Assembly: GCF_004217185.1 (NCBI RefSeq)
Contig: NZ_SHKL01000001.1
Location: 2,440,001-2,504,000 of the forward strand
DNA from: Pseudonocardia sediminis
GTDB lineage: Bacteria; Actinomycetota; Actinomycetes; Mycobacteriales; Pseudonocardiaceae
Reading direction: 5' to 3'
Length of the DNA stretch: 64,000 nt
The notes under the pieces are model-generated. The model was not told the DNA's origin. It did not search any database and saw only the letters and a program-made list of their open reading frames with translations. Below are positions 17,126 to 26,070 of this stretch, in pieces. A program made the position numbers and the translations under genes. Each line of letters starts with the position of its first letter. Position 1 is the stretch's first letter.

Positions 17126-18367
17126 TCAGCCGATCTCGCCGATCGGGACGATCTGGCCGTTGTCCACCTTGTATCCGAAGACCTTGGTGGCGGCGAGCTC
17201 GCCCGTGGCGTCCCACTTGAACTCCTTGCTGTACCCGGCGCCGCTGTAGTTCTTGACGTAGTTCAGGACCGCGGCACGGTCCTTGGCACCGGAGTCGATC
17301 GCCTTGAGCAGGATCGTCGTGGAGTCGTAGCCCTCCAGCGAGTACGTGCCCGGGGCGGACCCGCCGCTCACGCCCTTGTACGCGTCGGCGAACTGGGGGA
17401 CCAGCTCACCGGGCGTGCAGGGGCAGGTGAAGAACGCGTTGCTCGACGCGTCACCGGCGAGCTTGATGAACTCCGCGTCCTTGACGCCGTCCGGGCCGAG
17501 GAAGACGCCGGTGAAGCCACGGTTGGACAGCTGCTGGTCCAGCGGCGCGCCCTCGGCGTAGTAGCCGGCGTAGAACACGACCTGCGGCGCCGCCGCGACG
17601 ACCTTCGACACGACCGCGGCGAAGTCCTTCTGGCCGGTGGTCACCTTGTCCTGGCAGCCCGCGGCCACCGGGCCGAGGGCGTCGTTGGTGGCCTTGGCCA
17701 GACCGGTGCCGTAGTCGGAGTCGTCCTGGATGACGCAGACCTTGGTGGCGCCGAGCTTGCCGGTCATGAACTTGGCCGCGGCCGGGCCCTGCACGTTGTC
17801 GTTGGCCAGGGCACGGAAGAACGTGGTCCAGCCGTTCTTGGTCAGCGCCGGGTTGGTGGCCGAGGGCGTCAGGTGCGCGAGACCCGCCTGCTGGAAGATC
17901 GCGCCGGTCGCCTTGGACTCACCGGAGAACGGCAGGCCGATCACGCCGAGGGTGTTCTGGTCGCTGGCGACCTGGGTGACGACACCCGGGGCCCGGTCCG
18001 GCGTGCCCTCGGTGTCGAGCTTCTTGAGCTGCACCTGGCAGTTCGCGTTGGCCTGGTTGTGCTGGTTGATCGCGAGCTGCACGCCGTTGACGATGTTGAC
18101 GCCCAGCTGGGCGTTGCTGCCGGTCAGCGCACCGGCGTAGGTCAGCGTCGTGGTGGGGGCACAGGTGGCCTGGCCGTTACCGGCCGGGTTGGCCGCGTTG
18201 GCCGGGACCGGCAGCGTCGTGACCGCCGGGATGTCGGGCCGGTTACCCCCGCCGCCGCCCTGGGGCGCGGACTCCTGGTTGGCCGCACACCCGGCGAGGG
18301 CGAGGGTCAGCGCGACCCCTCCCGCCAGTACGGCCGCACGCCTGCTTCTGAGCAACGAGACCTCCAT
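17126..18367 (-). CDS. livK: Branched-chain amino acid ABC transporter substrate-binding lipoprotein
   Basis: A 413-residue type I periplasmic-binding-fold lipoprotein that captures the ligand outside the membrane and delivers it to LivH/LivM. The signal peptide ends in the lipobox LAGC at about residues 24-27, followed by a Gly-rich linker. The core contains TLTYAGALTGSNAQLGVNIVNG and the fold-typical VIGLPFSGESKA, each characteristic of LivJ/LivK/AmiC-like proteins. It is the first gene of the leftward liv operon; the 243 bp upstream hold its promoter. Ligand may be branched-chain amino acids, amides or urea and cannot be fixed here. Confidence 0.93.
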   Translation of the reverse strand: MEVSLLRSRRAAVLAGGVALTLALAGCAANQESAPQGGGGGNRPDIPAVTTLPVPANAANPAGNGQATCAPTTTLTYAGALTGSNAQLGVNIVNGVQLAINQHNQANANCQVQLKKLDTEGTPDRAPGVVTQVASDQNTLGVIGLPFSGESKATGAIFQQAGLAHLTPSATNPALTKNGWTTFFRALANDNVQGPAAAKFMTGKLGATKVCVIQDDSDYGTGLAKATNDALGPVAAGCQDKVTTGQKDFAAVVSKVVAAAPQVVFYAGYYAEGAPLDQQLSNRGFTGVFLGPDGVKDAEFIKLAGDASSNAFFTCPCTPGELVPQFADAYKGVSGGSAPGTYSLEGYDSTTILLKAIDSGAKDRAAVLNYVKNYSGAGYSKEFKWDATGELAATKVFGYKVDNGQIVPIGEIG

Positions 18368-18610
18368 AGAGCGTGACCGGTCCCCCCGAGGAGCCTGGTC
18401 AACCCGGTCCGCGCCCGGAACGGGCCACGGAGTTCTGGCGGAAACTAGCCCGGCCCGACGGCCGACGACAGTTCCCCGAATGTTCTTGTTTCCGGATCGT
18501 GACGCAGTGACGGATGTGTGTCAGACGGGTCGCTGACGGTGCTATCTCGCTGTCCCGCAGCGGTTCGTTACAGATCGGGGAACGATTCCTCGGTGGACGG
18601 AAAAATCGCG
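18368..18610. promoter_or_regulatory. Intergenic region upstream of the liv operon
   Basis: The 243-bp gap between livK and the thioesterase contains the livK promoter by position. AT-richer stretches near 18470-18500 and 18595-18610 stand out from the background. No operator was recognised. Confidence 0.4.
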
Positions 18611-19039
18611 TCAGCCGACCTGCGGTCGATTGTCCCGGTGCAGGCAGGTCAGCTTCGCGGTACAGACCCGGCGGCCCTCGTCGTCGACGATCACGATCTC
18701 GCTCGTGCTGGTGGATCTCCCGACGTGGATCGGCCGGGCGGTGCCGGTGACCCACCCCTGCGTCGCCGAACGGTGGTGGGTACAGGCGAGCTCCAGCCCG
18801 ACCGGGAACCGCTCGGGCATCGCGTGCAGCGCGGAGAGGGTGGAGCCCAGGGTCTCGGCCAGCACGGCACTGGCCCCGCCGTGCAGCAGGCCGTAGGGCT
18901 GGCGGTTGCCGGCGACCGGCATCCGTCCGACCACCTCGTCGAGGGTGAGCGTCACGAGCTCGACCCCCATCCGGGCGGCGAGCTGCTCGGAGCTCGTGTC
19001 GGGGGCCATCTCGGGCAGCTGCGAGGGATCGATCGGCAC
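18611..19039 (-). CDS. PaaI-type hotdog-fold thioesterase
   Basis: A 142-residue single-hotdog protein that hydrolyses acyl-CoA thioesters in the cytoplasm. The characteristic motif is YGLLHGGASAVLAETLGS, the His-Gly-Gly segment at the start of the central helix with the conserved Glu. Strands VGLELACTHHR and VTGTARPIHVGRSTS follow the PaaI/DUF4442 pattern. The GTG start encodes VPIDPSQLPE. No operon partner is close on the same strand except the AlkZ-like gene 39 bases upstream. Confidence 0.9.
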   Translation of the reverse strand: MPIDPSQLPEMAPDTSSEQLAARMGVELVTLTLDEVVGRMPVAGNRQPYGLLHGGASAVLAETLGSTLSALHAMPERFPVGLELACTHHRSATQGWVTGTARPIHVGRSTSTSEIVIVDDEGRRVCTAKLTCLHRDNRPQVG

Positions 19040-19078
19040 CGGCGAACCCTAGCCGCGTTCACGCCCGCCCGTGCCGGA

Positions 19079-20176
19079 TCACGTCCAGTCCACGCCGGTG
19101 GGCCGGGCCAGGGCCTCGACCGCGCGGCGGGTGGCGGCCGGCAGCCTGTCGAGCAGCCGCACCCGGATGAGGTCGCCGTCGCGGTCCCAGACGCCGGCGA
19201 CCCGACCGTCGACGACGAGCACCGGGGAGATCCAGCCGGCCGTGCGGGAGACGTCCTTCTCGTGCCCGTCCGGGACCGCGCGCCGCCGGTGGCTCAGCGG
19301 GGCGATCACCCACGGGTCGAAGCCGGGCAGCAGGAACGGCCCGTCTCCGGGGTGGGTGCCACCGTCCGGGACGGCGGCCAGCTCCTCGGCGTCGGAGCGG
19401 GCGACGAGGTAGCCGGACTCGCCGTCGATCTCCACCTCGGTCAGGTCGTCGGCGCAGGAGCGGGCCCATCGGCGGGCCGGGGCGGGCTGCTCGCCCCACC
19501 AGCGGGCGACGTCGGCGGTGGTCGCGGGGCCGTTGACGGACAGGAACCGCAGCAGGACCTCCCGGTTCGCCGTCCCGGCGTCGAGCCCGGTGACCGTGCG
19601 CCCGAGCCAGGCCGCGGGGGAGACGAACGTGCTCGTCTGGCCGTCGGCGGGCCCGGAGCAGAGCAGCCCCCGTGCGGCGGCGGGTTTGAGGAGCGCACCC
19701 CAGCCGGTGGCCAGCGGCCCGGCGAGGTCGGTGCGGCCGAGCCGGGCCTGGACCGCCGCGGCGAGCTCGGTGCGCGACATCGGCGTCGCCCCGAGGACCT
19801 CGCCGACGGCGTCGGTGATCGCGTGCAGGTCCTGCCCGGTGACACCGTGCTCGCGCTCCCAGGACGGCGGGAACCGGCGCCGGGACTCGCGGTCGGTCAG
19901 GGCGCCGGTCCAGAGCTCCAGCTCGTCGGCGGGCAGCAGGTGCAGGGTGCCGCGCATCGCCCAGGTCCGGACGAGGGTGCGGTCGGTCCACGTCGCGGTG
20001 TCCGGGTCCGCGGCCCCGCGCACCTGCGCGATCCCGGCGCCGCAGGAGGTGACCTGGGCGTGGATGCCGCACAGCCGTCGTGCCACCGCGACCGGGTCAG
20101 GCTCACGGGCGGTCAGCAGCTGGCGTCCGGCCCGCCACCGCGTCACCTGACGCCACGTCACCCGCACGCGGACCAT
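19079..20176 (-). CDS. Winged-helix AlkZ-like (HTH_42 / DUF1006) protein
   Basis: A 365-residue member of the large actinobacterial winged-helix family whose characterised members are DNA glycosylases: AlkZ, which unhooks azinomycin lesions, and YcaQ, which acts on cross-links. Family motifs include LCGIHAQVTS, TWAMRGTLHLLPADEL and FLLPGFDPWVIA. Characterised members use QxQ or QxD around the HAQ segment; here it reads QVT, so catalysis may differ. The ATG at 20176 (MVRVRVTWRQ) was chosen over one 60 bases upstream because the family begins here and a ggtggg precedes it. Confidence 0.85.
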   Translation of the reverse strand: MVRVRVTWRQVTRWRAGRQLLTAREPDPVAVARRLCGIHAQVTSCGAGIAQVRGAADPDTATWTDRTLVRTWAMRGTLHLLPADELELWTGALTDRESRRRFPPSWEREHGVTGQDLHAITDAVGEVLGATPMSRTELAAAVQARLGRTDLAGPLATGWGALLKPAAARGLLCSGPADGQTSTFVSPAAWLGRTVTGLDAGTANREVLLRFLSVNGPATTADVARWWGEQPAPARRWARSCADDLTEVEIDGESGYLVARSDAEELAAVPDGGTHPGDGPFLLPGFDPWVIAPLSHRRRAVPDGHEKDVSRTAGWISPVLVVDGRVAGVWDRDGDLIRVRLLDRLPAATRRAVEALARPTGVDWT

Positions 20177-20306
20177 CCCACCACCGCGGTCGCCGCCGGT
20201 CGCGGCCGCTCGCTCGACCGGGCGAATCCTTCGCATTGCTCACGGAACCGGACGGGTATAGCGTTGCGACACGAAACCGTCATTTCGGGACGTCGAAGGG
20301 GTCGTC

Positions 20307-21065
20307 GTGGGTGGGATCGAACGCCGCGCGGTGCTGCGCGGGATGGCCGGGATCGGGCTCGGGGGAGTCGCGGCGATGGCGACGGCGGGGTGCTCCACGC
20401 CGGCGTCCGGATCTGCGGGGGCGGGGGCGTCCGCGGCCCCGGCGACGCTCCCGGCGGCGGCTCCCGCGGCCGCGCCGGCGGCCCCGCCGTCCGCGGAGCA
20501 GGCCCTCGCCCTGCTGCAGGAGGGCAACCGCCGGTGGCGCGAGGTCCACCCCGACCACCCGCACGAGGGTGTCGAGGTCCGCACCCGGCTGGTGTCGGCG
20601 CAGCACCCGATCGCCACGGTGCTGTCCTGTGTGGACTCCCGGGTGCCGCCGGAGCTCGTGTTCGACCAGGGTCTCGGCGACCTGCTCACGGTCCGCACCG
20701 CGGGCCAGGTGCTCGACGACGCGGTGCTGGGCAGCGTGGCGTTCGGGCTGCTGGAGCTGAAGATCCCGCTCGTGGTGGTCCTCGGCCACGAGTCCTGCGG
20801 CGCGGTGTCCGCGGCGCTCGACGCGACGGCGAAGGGGGAGGCGGCGCCGGGGCACCTGTCGACGCTGGTCGAGGCGATCGCGCCGTCGATCCCGGCGCAG
20901 GGCGACCGGACGGCACGGATCGCGGGCGGGGTGGACGCGAACGTGCGCCGCGTCGTCGCCGGCCTGAAGGCCGACGCCGACCTGGCCGGGGCGGTCGCGC
21001 GCGGGGAGCTCACCGTCGTCGGGGCGCGCTACGACCTGCACACCGCCGAGGTCGTGCTGCTCTGA
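20307..21065 (+). CDS. Exported beta-class carbonic anhydrase lipoprotein
   Basis: Interconverts CO2 and bicarbonate. The zinc site is complete: Cys in VLSCVDSRVPPE with the Asp-Arg dyad, and His/Cys in LGHESCGAV. The protein has an N-terminal ERRAVLRGMAG twin-arginine-like motif, a hydrophobic stretch and a lipobox TAGC, then an Ala/Pro-rich linker of about 35 residues. It is therefore predicted to be exported, probably by Tat, and lipid-anchored. The GTG start (VGGIERRAVL) follows an aaggggtcgtc-like leader. Beta enzymes are usually cytoplasmic, so the location is unusual. It stands alone, convergent with the methyltransferase gene. Confidence 0.9.
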   Translation: MGGIERRAVLRGMAGIGLGGVAAMATAGCSTPASGSAGAGASAAPATLPAAAPAAAPAAPPSAEQALALLQEGNRRWREVHPDHPHEGVEVRTRLVSAQHPIATVLSCVDSRVPPELVFDQGLGDLLTVRTAGQVLDDAVLGSVAFGLLELKIPLVVVLGHESCGAVSAALDATAKGEAAPGHLSTLVEAIAPSIPAQGDRTARIAGGVDANVRRVVAGLKADADLAGAVARGELTVVGARYDLHTAEVVLL

Positions 21066-21078
21066 GCCGGGGGCGGTC

Positions 21079-21897
21079 TCAGGCGGGCCGGCGGGTCACG
21101 AAGATCGCGGTGCCGGGGAACAGCGCGCCGCGCAACGGCGACCACTGGCCCCAGACGCGCTCCCGGCCCTCCGGCCACTCCGGCTCGACCAGGTCCTCGA
21201 GCACCAGCCCGGCCGCGACGACGTCGCGGATCCGGTCGCCGAGCGTGCGGTGGTGCTCGACGTAGGTCGCGGCGCCGTCGGCGTCGACCTCCAGGTACGG
21301 GGTGCGGTCGAAGTAGGACTGGGTGACGGTCAGGCCGTCCGGGCCCGGGTCGTCCGGGAAGGCCCAGCGGATCGGGTGGTTCACCGCGAACACCCAGCGG
21401 CCGCCGGGGCGCAGGACCCGGGCCACCTCGCGCATGACCCGCCCGGGGTCGGCCACGAACGGCACCGCGCCGAACGCCGAGCAGGCGATGTCGAACACGG
21501 CGTCGCCGAACGGCAGGCGCTCGGCGCCGGCCTGTACGAGCGGCACCCGGATGCCGGTGCGCCCACCGAGCTCCGCGGCGTGGGCCAGCATCCCCGCGGA
21601 GAGGTCGAGGGCGACCGGCCGGGCACCCTGCGCGGCCAGCCACCGGCTGCACGGCGCGGACCCGGCCCCGACCTCGAGCACGCGGGCGCCGGTGACGTCG
21701 CCGAGCAGTCCGGCGTCGCCCTCGTGCAGGCCCTCCGGGCACCACACGAACTCGGCGTCGCCGATGTCGGCGCCGTGTTCGGCCAGGTAGTCCCGGGCGT
21801 CGGCGTCCCACCAGCGGCGGCTGGCGTGCTCGGACTCCGCGGACCCGACGGACCGGCGCGCCAGCCCGGTCGTCCCGACGATCTTCTCCGCACTCAT
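21079..21897 (-). CDS. Class I SAM-dependent methyltransferase
   Basis: A 272-residue Methyltransf_11-type enzyme of unknown substrate. The SAM-binding motif is VLEVGAGSAPCSRWLA, motif II is VALDLSAGMLAHA, and the post-motif region FDIACSAFGAVPFVADPGRV with VLRPGGRWVFA follows. The start MSAEKIVG (ATG at 21897) is preferred over upstream in-frame ATGs. A methyltransferase adjacent and divergent to rpsA is a recurrent actinobacterial arrangement, which suggests but does not prove a translation-related substrate. Confidence 0.85.
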   Translation of the reverse strand: MSAEKIVGTTGLARRSVGSAESEHASRRWWDADARDYLAEHGADIGDAEFVWCPEGLHEGDAGLLGDVTGARVLEVGAGSAPCSRWLAAQGARPVALDLSAGMLAHAAELGGRTGIRVPLVQAGAERLPFGDAVFDIACSAFGAVPFVADPGRVMREVARVLRPGGRWVFAVNHPIRWAFPDDPGPDGLTVTQSYFDRTPYLEVDADGAATYVEHHRTLGDRIRDVVAAGLVLEDLVEPEWPEGRERVWGQWSPLRGALFPGTAIFVTRRPA

Positions 21898-22187
21898 ATG
21901 GGTCTGAATCGTCGCAGCTCGCAACGGGGGGACCCGCATTGCCCCGCGCATCCGGCCCCGCGTAGCATGAAATCCGCATCGTGGTCAACGCGGCCGGATG
22001 TCCGCGGACCGTCTCTTCGGGCCCCGCAGACGGACGTCCACCGACCCGTTTCACCGATCACGGGAATCGACGCCAGAGGGTGACTGTTACAACGTCACAG
22101 CTACACACAACTGCCGAGCGCAGTGACCCATCCGGTCGAGCCGACCGGTCCGCCTATGTCCAGAAAACCACCGGAGCACCCCACTAC

Positions 22188-23690
22188 ATGTCCACCGACA
22201 CCACCGCCGCCCCGACCACGCCTCAGGTCGCCGTCAACGACATCGGGTCGGAGGAGGACTTCCTCGCCGCCATCGACCTGACGATCAAGTACTTCAACGA
22301 TGGCGACATCGTCGAAGGCACGATCGTCAAGGTCGACCGGGACGAGGTCCTGCTCGACATCGGCTACAAGACCGAAGGCGTCATCCCCTCGCGGGAGCTG
22401 TCGATCAAGCACGACGTCGACCCCGCCGAGGTCGTCGAGGTCGGCGAGTTCGTCGAGGCCCTCGTTCTCCAGAAGGAGGACAAGGAAGGCCGTCTGATCC
22501 TGTCCAAGAAGCGCGCGCAGTACGAGCGCGCCTGGGGCACGATCGAGGCGCTCAAGGAGTCCGACGAGCCGGTCGAGGGCACCGTCATCGAGGTCGTCAA
22601 GGGTGGTCTCATCCTGGACATCGGCCTCCGCGGCTTCCTCCCGGCCTCGCTGGTCGAGATGCGCCGCGTGCGCGACCTGCAGCCCTACGTCGGTCGCAAG
22701 ATCGAGGCCAAGATCATCGAGCTGGACAAGAACCGCAACAACGTGGTCCTGTCCCGCCGGGCCTGGCTCGAGCAGACCCAGTCCGAGGTGCGCAGCGAGT
22801 TCCTCAACCAGCTGCAGCGCGGACAGGTCCGCAAGGGCGTCGTCTCCTCGGTGGTCAACTTCGGTGCGTTCGTCGACCTGGGCGGTGTCGACGGCCTGGT
22901 GCACGTCTCCGAGCTGTCCTGGAAGCACATCGACCACCCCTCCGAGGTCGTCGAGGTCGGCCAGGAGGTCACCGTCGAGGTGCTCGACGTGGACCTGGAC
23001 CGCGAGCGCGTCTCCCTGTCGCTGAAGGCGACGCAGGAGGACCCGTGGCGCCTCTACGCCCGGACCCACGCGATCGGCCAGATCGTGCCGGGCAAGGTCA
23101 CCAAGCTCGTCCCGTTCGGTGCGTTCGTGCGCGTCGAGGAGGGCATCGAGGGCCTAGTGCACATCTCCGAGCTGGCCGAGCGCCACGTCGAGGTGCCGGA
23201 GCAGGTCGTGCAGGTGGGCGACGACGCGATGGTCAAGGTCATCGACATCGACCTGGACCGCCGCCGGATCTCGCTGTCCCTCAAGCAGGCCAACGAGGGC
23301 ATGACGACCGAGACCGAGTTCGACCCGACCCGGTACGGCATGGCCGCCGAGTACGACGACCAGGGGAACTACATCTACCCCGAGGGCTTCGACGTCGACT
23401 CCGGCGACTGGAAGGAAGGCTACGAGGAGGCTCGGGCCGCCTGGGAGAAGCAGTACGCCGAGGCCCACGAGCGCTACGAGCAGCACATGGCGCAGATCCG
23501 CAAGGCCGCCGAGGCCGAGGCGGAGGCCGGCGACGAGGTCGCCACGGCGAACTACTCCTCCGGGGGCGACAGCCCGGCCGGTGGCAGCACCGGTGGCGGC
23601 GACGCCCCGGCGCAGGCCGAGAGCGGTGGCTCGCTGGCCAGCGACGAGCAGCTGGCCGCGCTGCGGGAGAAGCTCTCCGGCGGTGCGTGA
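22188..23690 (+). CDS. rpsA: 30S ribosomal protein S1
   Basis: A 500-residue RNA-binding ribosomal protein that helps load structured mRNAs. Four S1 OB-fold repeats are visible at about residues 36-105, 121-188, 206-275 and 291-360. Repeat 3 begins VVSSVVNFGAFVDLGGVDG and repeat 4 contains LVPFGAFVRVEEGIEGLVH. The tail is acidic, then Gly/Ser-rich, ending LREKLSGGA, as in mycobacterial RpsA. ATG at 22188 gives MSTDTTAAP as in homologues; the longer frame from 21981 is rejected. It has four repeats rather than the six of E. coli S1, normal for actinobacteria. Confidence 0.97.
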   Translation: MSTDTTAAPTTPQVAVNDIGSEEDFLAAIDLTIKYFNDGDIVEGTIVKVDRDEVLLDIGYKTEGVIPSRELSIKHDVDPAEVVEVGEFVEALVLQKEDKEGRLILSKKRAQYERAWGTIEALKESDEPVEGTVIEVVKGGLILDIGLRGFLPASLVEMRRVRDLQPYVGRKIEAKIIELDKNRNNVVLSRRAWLEQTQSEVRSEFLNQLQRGQVRKGVVSSVVNFGAFVDLGGVDGLVHVSELSWKHIDHPSEVVEVGQEVTVEVLDVDLDRERVSLSLKATQEDPWRLYARTHAIGQIVPGKVTKLVPFGAFVRVEEGIEGLVHISELAERHVEVPEQVVQVGDDAMVKVIDIDLDRRRISLSLKQANEGMTTETEFDPTRYGMAAEYDDQGNYIYPEGFDVDSGDWKEGYEEARAAWEKQYAEAHERYEQHMAQIRKAAEAEAEAGDEVATANYSSGGDSPAGGSTGGGDAPAQAESGGSLASDEQLAALREKLSGGA

Positions 23691-23723
23691 CCGCGCCCGG
23701 CCCTGAGCCGGACGCACGGAATC

Positions 23724-23761
23724 GGGGAGGCCCCGGCGACCACGGTCGCCGGGGCCTCTCC
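23724..23761 (+). terminator. rpsA terminator
   Basis: A 14-bp perfect stem (23727-23740 / 23745-23758) extended by three more pairs, with the 4-base loop CACG, 34 bases after the rpsA stop. Confidence 0.8.
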
Positions 23762-23911
23762 CGTTCCCGCAGGACTTCCCGAGCACCCCGTGCCAACGGT
23801 CGTCGGCGTGTCCGGGCCGCCGCGCCGCCCGCACATCACAGTTGGGACGCGGTCTGTGACGATCCGGTGCCGCCACGTGATTCGATCTTCGGCTGCGTCC
23901 ATCATTGACAC

Positions 23912-24676
23912 ATGGGCGGTCGCCACACCCGCCGGAGGTTCTCCCGGTCATCCTTGAGTCTGTCGTTCGCGGTCGTCACGGCCACCGCACTGACGGGCTG
24001 TTCCGTCGCGTCCGGGGATCCCAACATCCCGGTCCCCACCTTCCCGGTCGCATCCGCGGGGCAGGCCGCCCCCGGTTCCGAGCCGATCAAGATCGCCATA
24101 CCCGACGACTGCACGAAGCTGATGTCCACCGACATCGCCGGTGCCCTGTTCGGCCAGCCCCTGGGCTCGGTCGCCGCGCAGACCGTGCGCGGGGTGCCGG
24201 AGCCCTCCGTCGGGCGGACCGAGCGCGTCGCGTGCACCTACCGGGCCAACGGCCAGGAGGCGACGACGAACGCCGCCAAGGGCCCGGTCCTCTACCAGCT
24301 CAACATCGGCCGCTACGGCGACGCCGCGGGCGCCAAGCGCCAGTGGCAGCTCAACGGCAACGCCGAGCGTGCCGACGCGGTCTCGTCGAAGGACCTGACG
24401 ATCGCCGACGCGCCCGCGGTGCTGATCGAGCGTGCCGACGAGTCGACGCTGGCCGTGGTCTACGGGGTGGACACGCTCACGTTCGTCCTGCCGGTCTCGG
24501 CGCCGGGGCAGAACCGGTCCGCGGCCGAGACGCTGCCGGACCTGGCCAAGCGGATCCTCCCGGCGCTCGCACCGACCCAGCCCGCCGGCAGCCGCCCGGC
24601 GCCCGCTCCCGCGACGCCGACCCCCGCCGCGGAGGCCGGGCGTCCGTCCGCGGCCGCGGCACCCGGGCCGGCCTGA
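23912..24676 (+). CDS. Hypothetical secreted lipoprotein (DUF3558-like)
   Basis: A 254-residue lipoprotein with signal peptide RRRFSRSSLSLSFAVV and lipobox LTGC near residue 30. The mature part contains DDCTKLMSTDIAGALFG and a later C in RVACTYRAN, a spacing seen in actinobacterial DUF3558 lipoproteins. The C-terminus is a Pro/Ala/Thr tail. The gene sits between rpsA and coaE on the same strand. Its job is unknown; family assignment is by memory of the conserved Cys pattern. Confidence 0.75.
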   Translation: MGGRHTRRRFSRSSLSLSFAVVTATALTGCSVASGDPNIPVPTFPVASAGQAAPGSEPIKIAIPDDCTKLMSTDIAGALFGQPLGSVAAQTVRGVPEPSVGRTERVACTYRANGQEATTNAAKGPVLYQLNIGRYGDAAGAKRQWQLNGNAERADAVSSKDLTIADAPAVLIERADESTLAVVYGVDTLTFVLPVSAPGQNRSAAETLPDLAKRILPALAPTQPAGSRPAPAPATPTPAAEAGRPSAAAAPGPA

Positions 24677-24739
24677 GCCACCCGTCCGGGGTGGAGGCAC
24701 GGCCCCGGGCGGACGCGACCGGGTGGGTACGGTGATCCG

Positions 24740-25936
24740 GTGCTGCGCGTAGGGCTGACCGGTGGGATCGGGGCGGGCAAGTCGACGGTGGCCCGTCGCC
24801 TCGTCGAGCGGGGAGCGGTGCTCGTCGACTCGGACGTGATCGCCCGGGAGGTCGTCGCCGCCGGGTCGGACGGCCTGGCGGCGATCGCCGAGGCGTTCGG
24901 GCCGGAGGTGGTCGGCGCCGACGGCGAGATGGACCGGCCGGCCGTCGCGTCGATCGTGTTCGGCGACCCCGCGGCCCGGGCCCGCCTGGACGCGATCGTG
25001 CACCCGCGGGTCCGGGAACGCTCCGACGAGCTGATCGCGGCCGCGGACCGCGACGCGATCGTCGTGCAGGACGTCCCGCTGCTCGTGGAGGGCGGGATGG
25101 CCGCGGCGTTCCCGCTGGTCGTCGTCGTCGGCCTGGACGCCGAGGAGCGGGTGCGCCGCCTGGTCGGCGCCCGCGGCATGGCCGAGGCCGACGCCCGGGC
25201 CCGGATCGGCGCACAGGCCGACGACGCCCAGCGCCGCGCCGCCGCCGACGTCTGGCTCGACAACTCCGGTTCCGGGGCCGACACCCGCCGGCAGGTCGAC
25301 GCGCTGTGGGACGAGCGGTTGGTGCCGTTCGAGGAGAACCTGCGGGCCGGGCGGCCCGTCCGCAGCGGCCCCGCCGAGCTGGTGGACCCGGACCCGACAT
25401 GGCCGGACCAGGCACGCCGGCTCGCCGAGCGCGTCGCGGCCGCCGCGGGGGAGCGTGGACGTGGCGTGTCCCACATCGGGTCCACGGCCGTCCCCGGTCT
25501 CGTGGCCAAGGACGTGATCGACCTGCAGCTGGCCGTGGACTCCCTCGACGACGCCGACGCGCTCGCGGGTGCTCTGGCCGCGGCGGGGTTCCCGGCCCGG
25601 CCGGAGATCACCGCGGACAACCCGAAGGATGCGGAGCCGGACCCGGCCCGGTGGGGCAAGCGCTACCACGCCTCGGCCGACCCCGGACGGCCCGTCCACC
25701 TGCACCTCCGGGTACACGGGTCACCCGGTTGGACGTATGCACTGCGGATGCGGGACTGGCTGCGCGCCGACCCCGGTGCCCGGGCGGAGTACGAGGCGCT
25801 CAAGCGCGAGGCGGCGGCCCTGTTCGGTGCTGATCCGGATGCCGCGCGCTATGCCGCGCACAAGGAGCCGTGGTTCGACGCGGCCGACACGCGGGCCCGT
25901 ACCTGGGCATCCTCCGGAGCGTGGTCGGCGACCTGA
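24740..25936 (+). CDS. coaE: Dephospho-CoA kinase fused to a GrpB (UPF0157) domain
   Basis: The last step of CoA synthesis: phosphorylates the 3'-OH of dephospho-CoA. Residues 1-200 form the kinase, with P-loop GLTGGIGAGKST, the LVDSDVIAREVV motif and QDVPLLVEGG. Residues about 210-395 form a GrpB nucleotidyltransferase-like domain, with HIGSTAVPGLVAKDVIDLQL and YALRMRDWLRADP. The same fusion is known in M. tuberculosis CoaE. The GTG start directly precedes LRVGLTGG. The GrpB half may assist folding or regulation; its own activity is unknown. Confidence 0.95.
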   Translation: MLRVGLTGGIGAGKSTVARRLVERGAVLVDSDVIAREVVAAGSDGLAAIAEAFGPEVVGADGEMDRPAVASIVFGDPAARARLDAIVHPRVRERSDELIAAADRDAIVVQDVPLLVEGGMAAAFPLVVVVGLDAEERVRRLVGARGMAEADARARIGAQADDAQRRAAADVWLDNSGSGADTRRQVDALWDERLVPFEENLRAGRPVRSGPAELVDPDPTWPDQARRLAERVAAAAGERGRGVSHIGSTAVPGLVAKDVIDLQLAVDSLDDADALAGALAAAGFPARPEITADNPKDAEPDPARWGKRYHASADPGRPVHLHLRVHGSPGWTYALRMRDWLRADPGARAEYEALKREAAALFGADPDAARYAAHKEPWFDAADTRARTWASSGAWSAT

Positions 25937-26070
25937 TCATTCGGGCGAACCTGTAACGGGCCCCGCTCGTTGGTCGAAAGGCGGAGTGAGGGCGCCGATG
26001 CCCGCATTCCGCCGTTTCCGGCGGCGATGCGGTTCCGGCGCCGCGGGTCGTGACGAGGAGAGGACGCGGG

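Noticed and set aside
16001..18376. 791-codon plus-strand frame over livH and livK
   Set aside because: Antisense shadow of two strong genes; His/Asp/Arg-rich noise.
21981..22187. Upstream extension of rpsA
   Set aside because: 69 extra codons with no S1 similarity; MSTDTTAAP at 22188 matches homologues.
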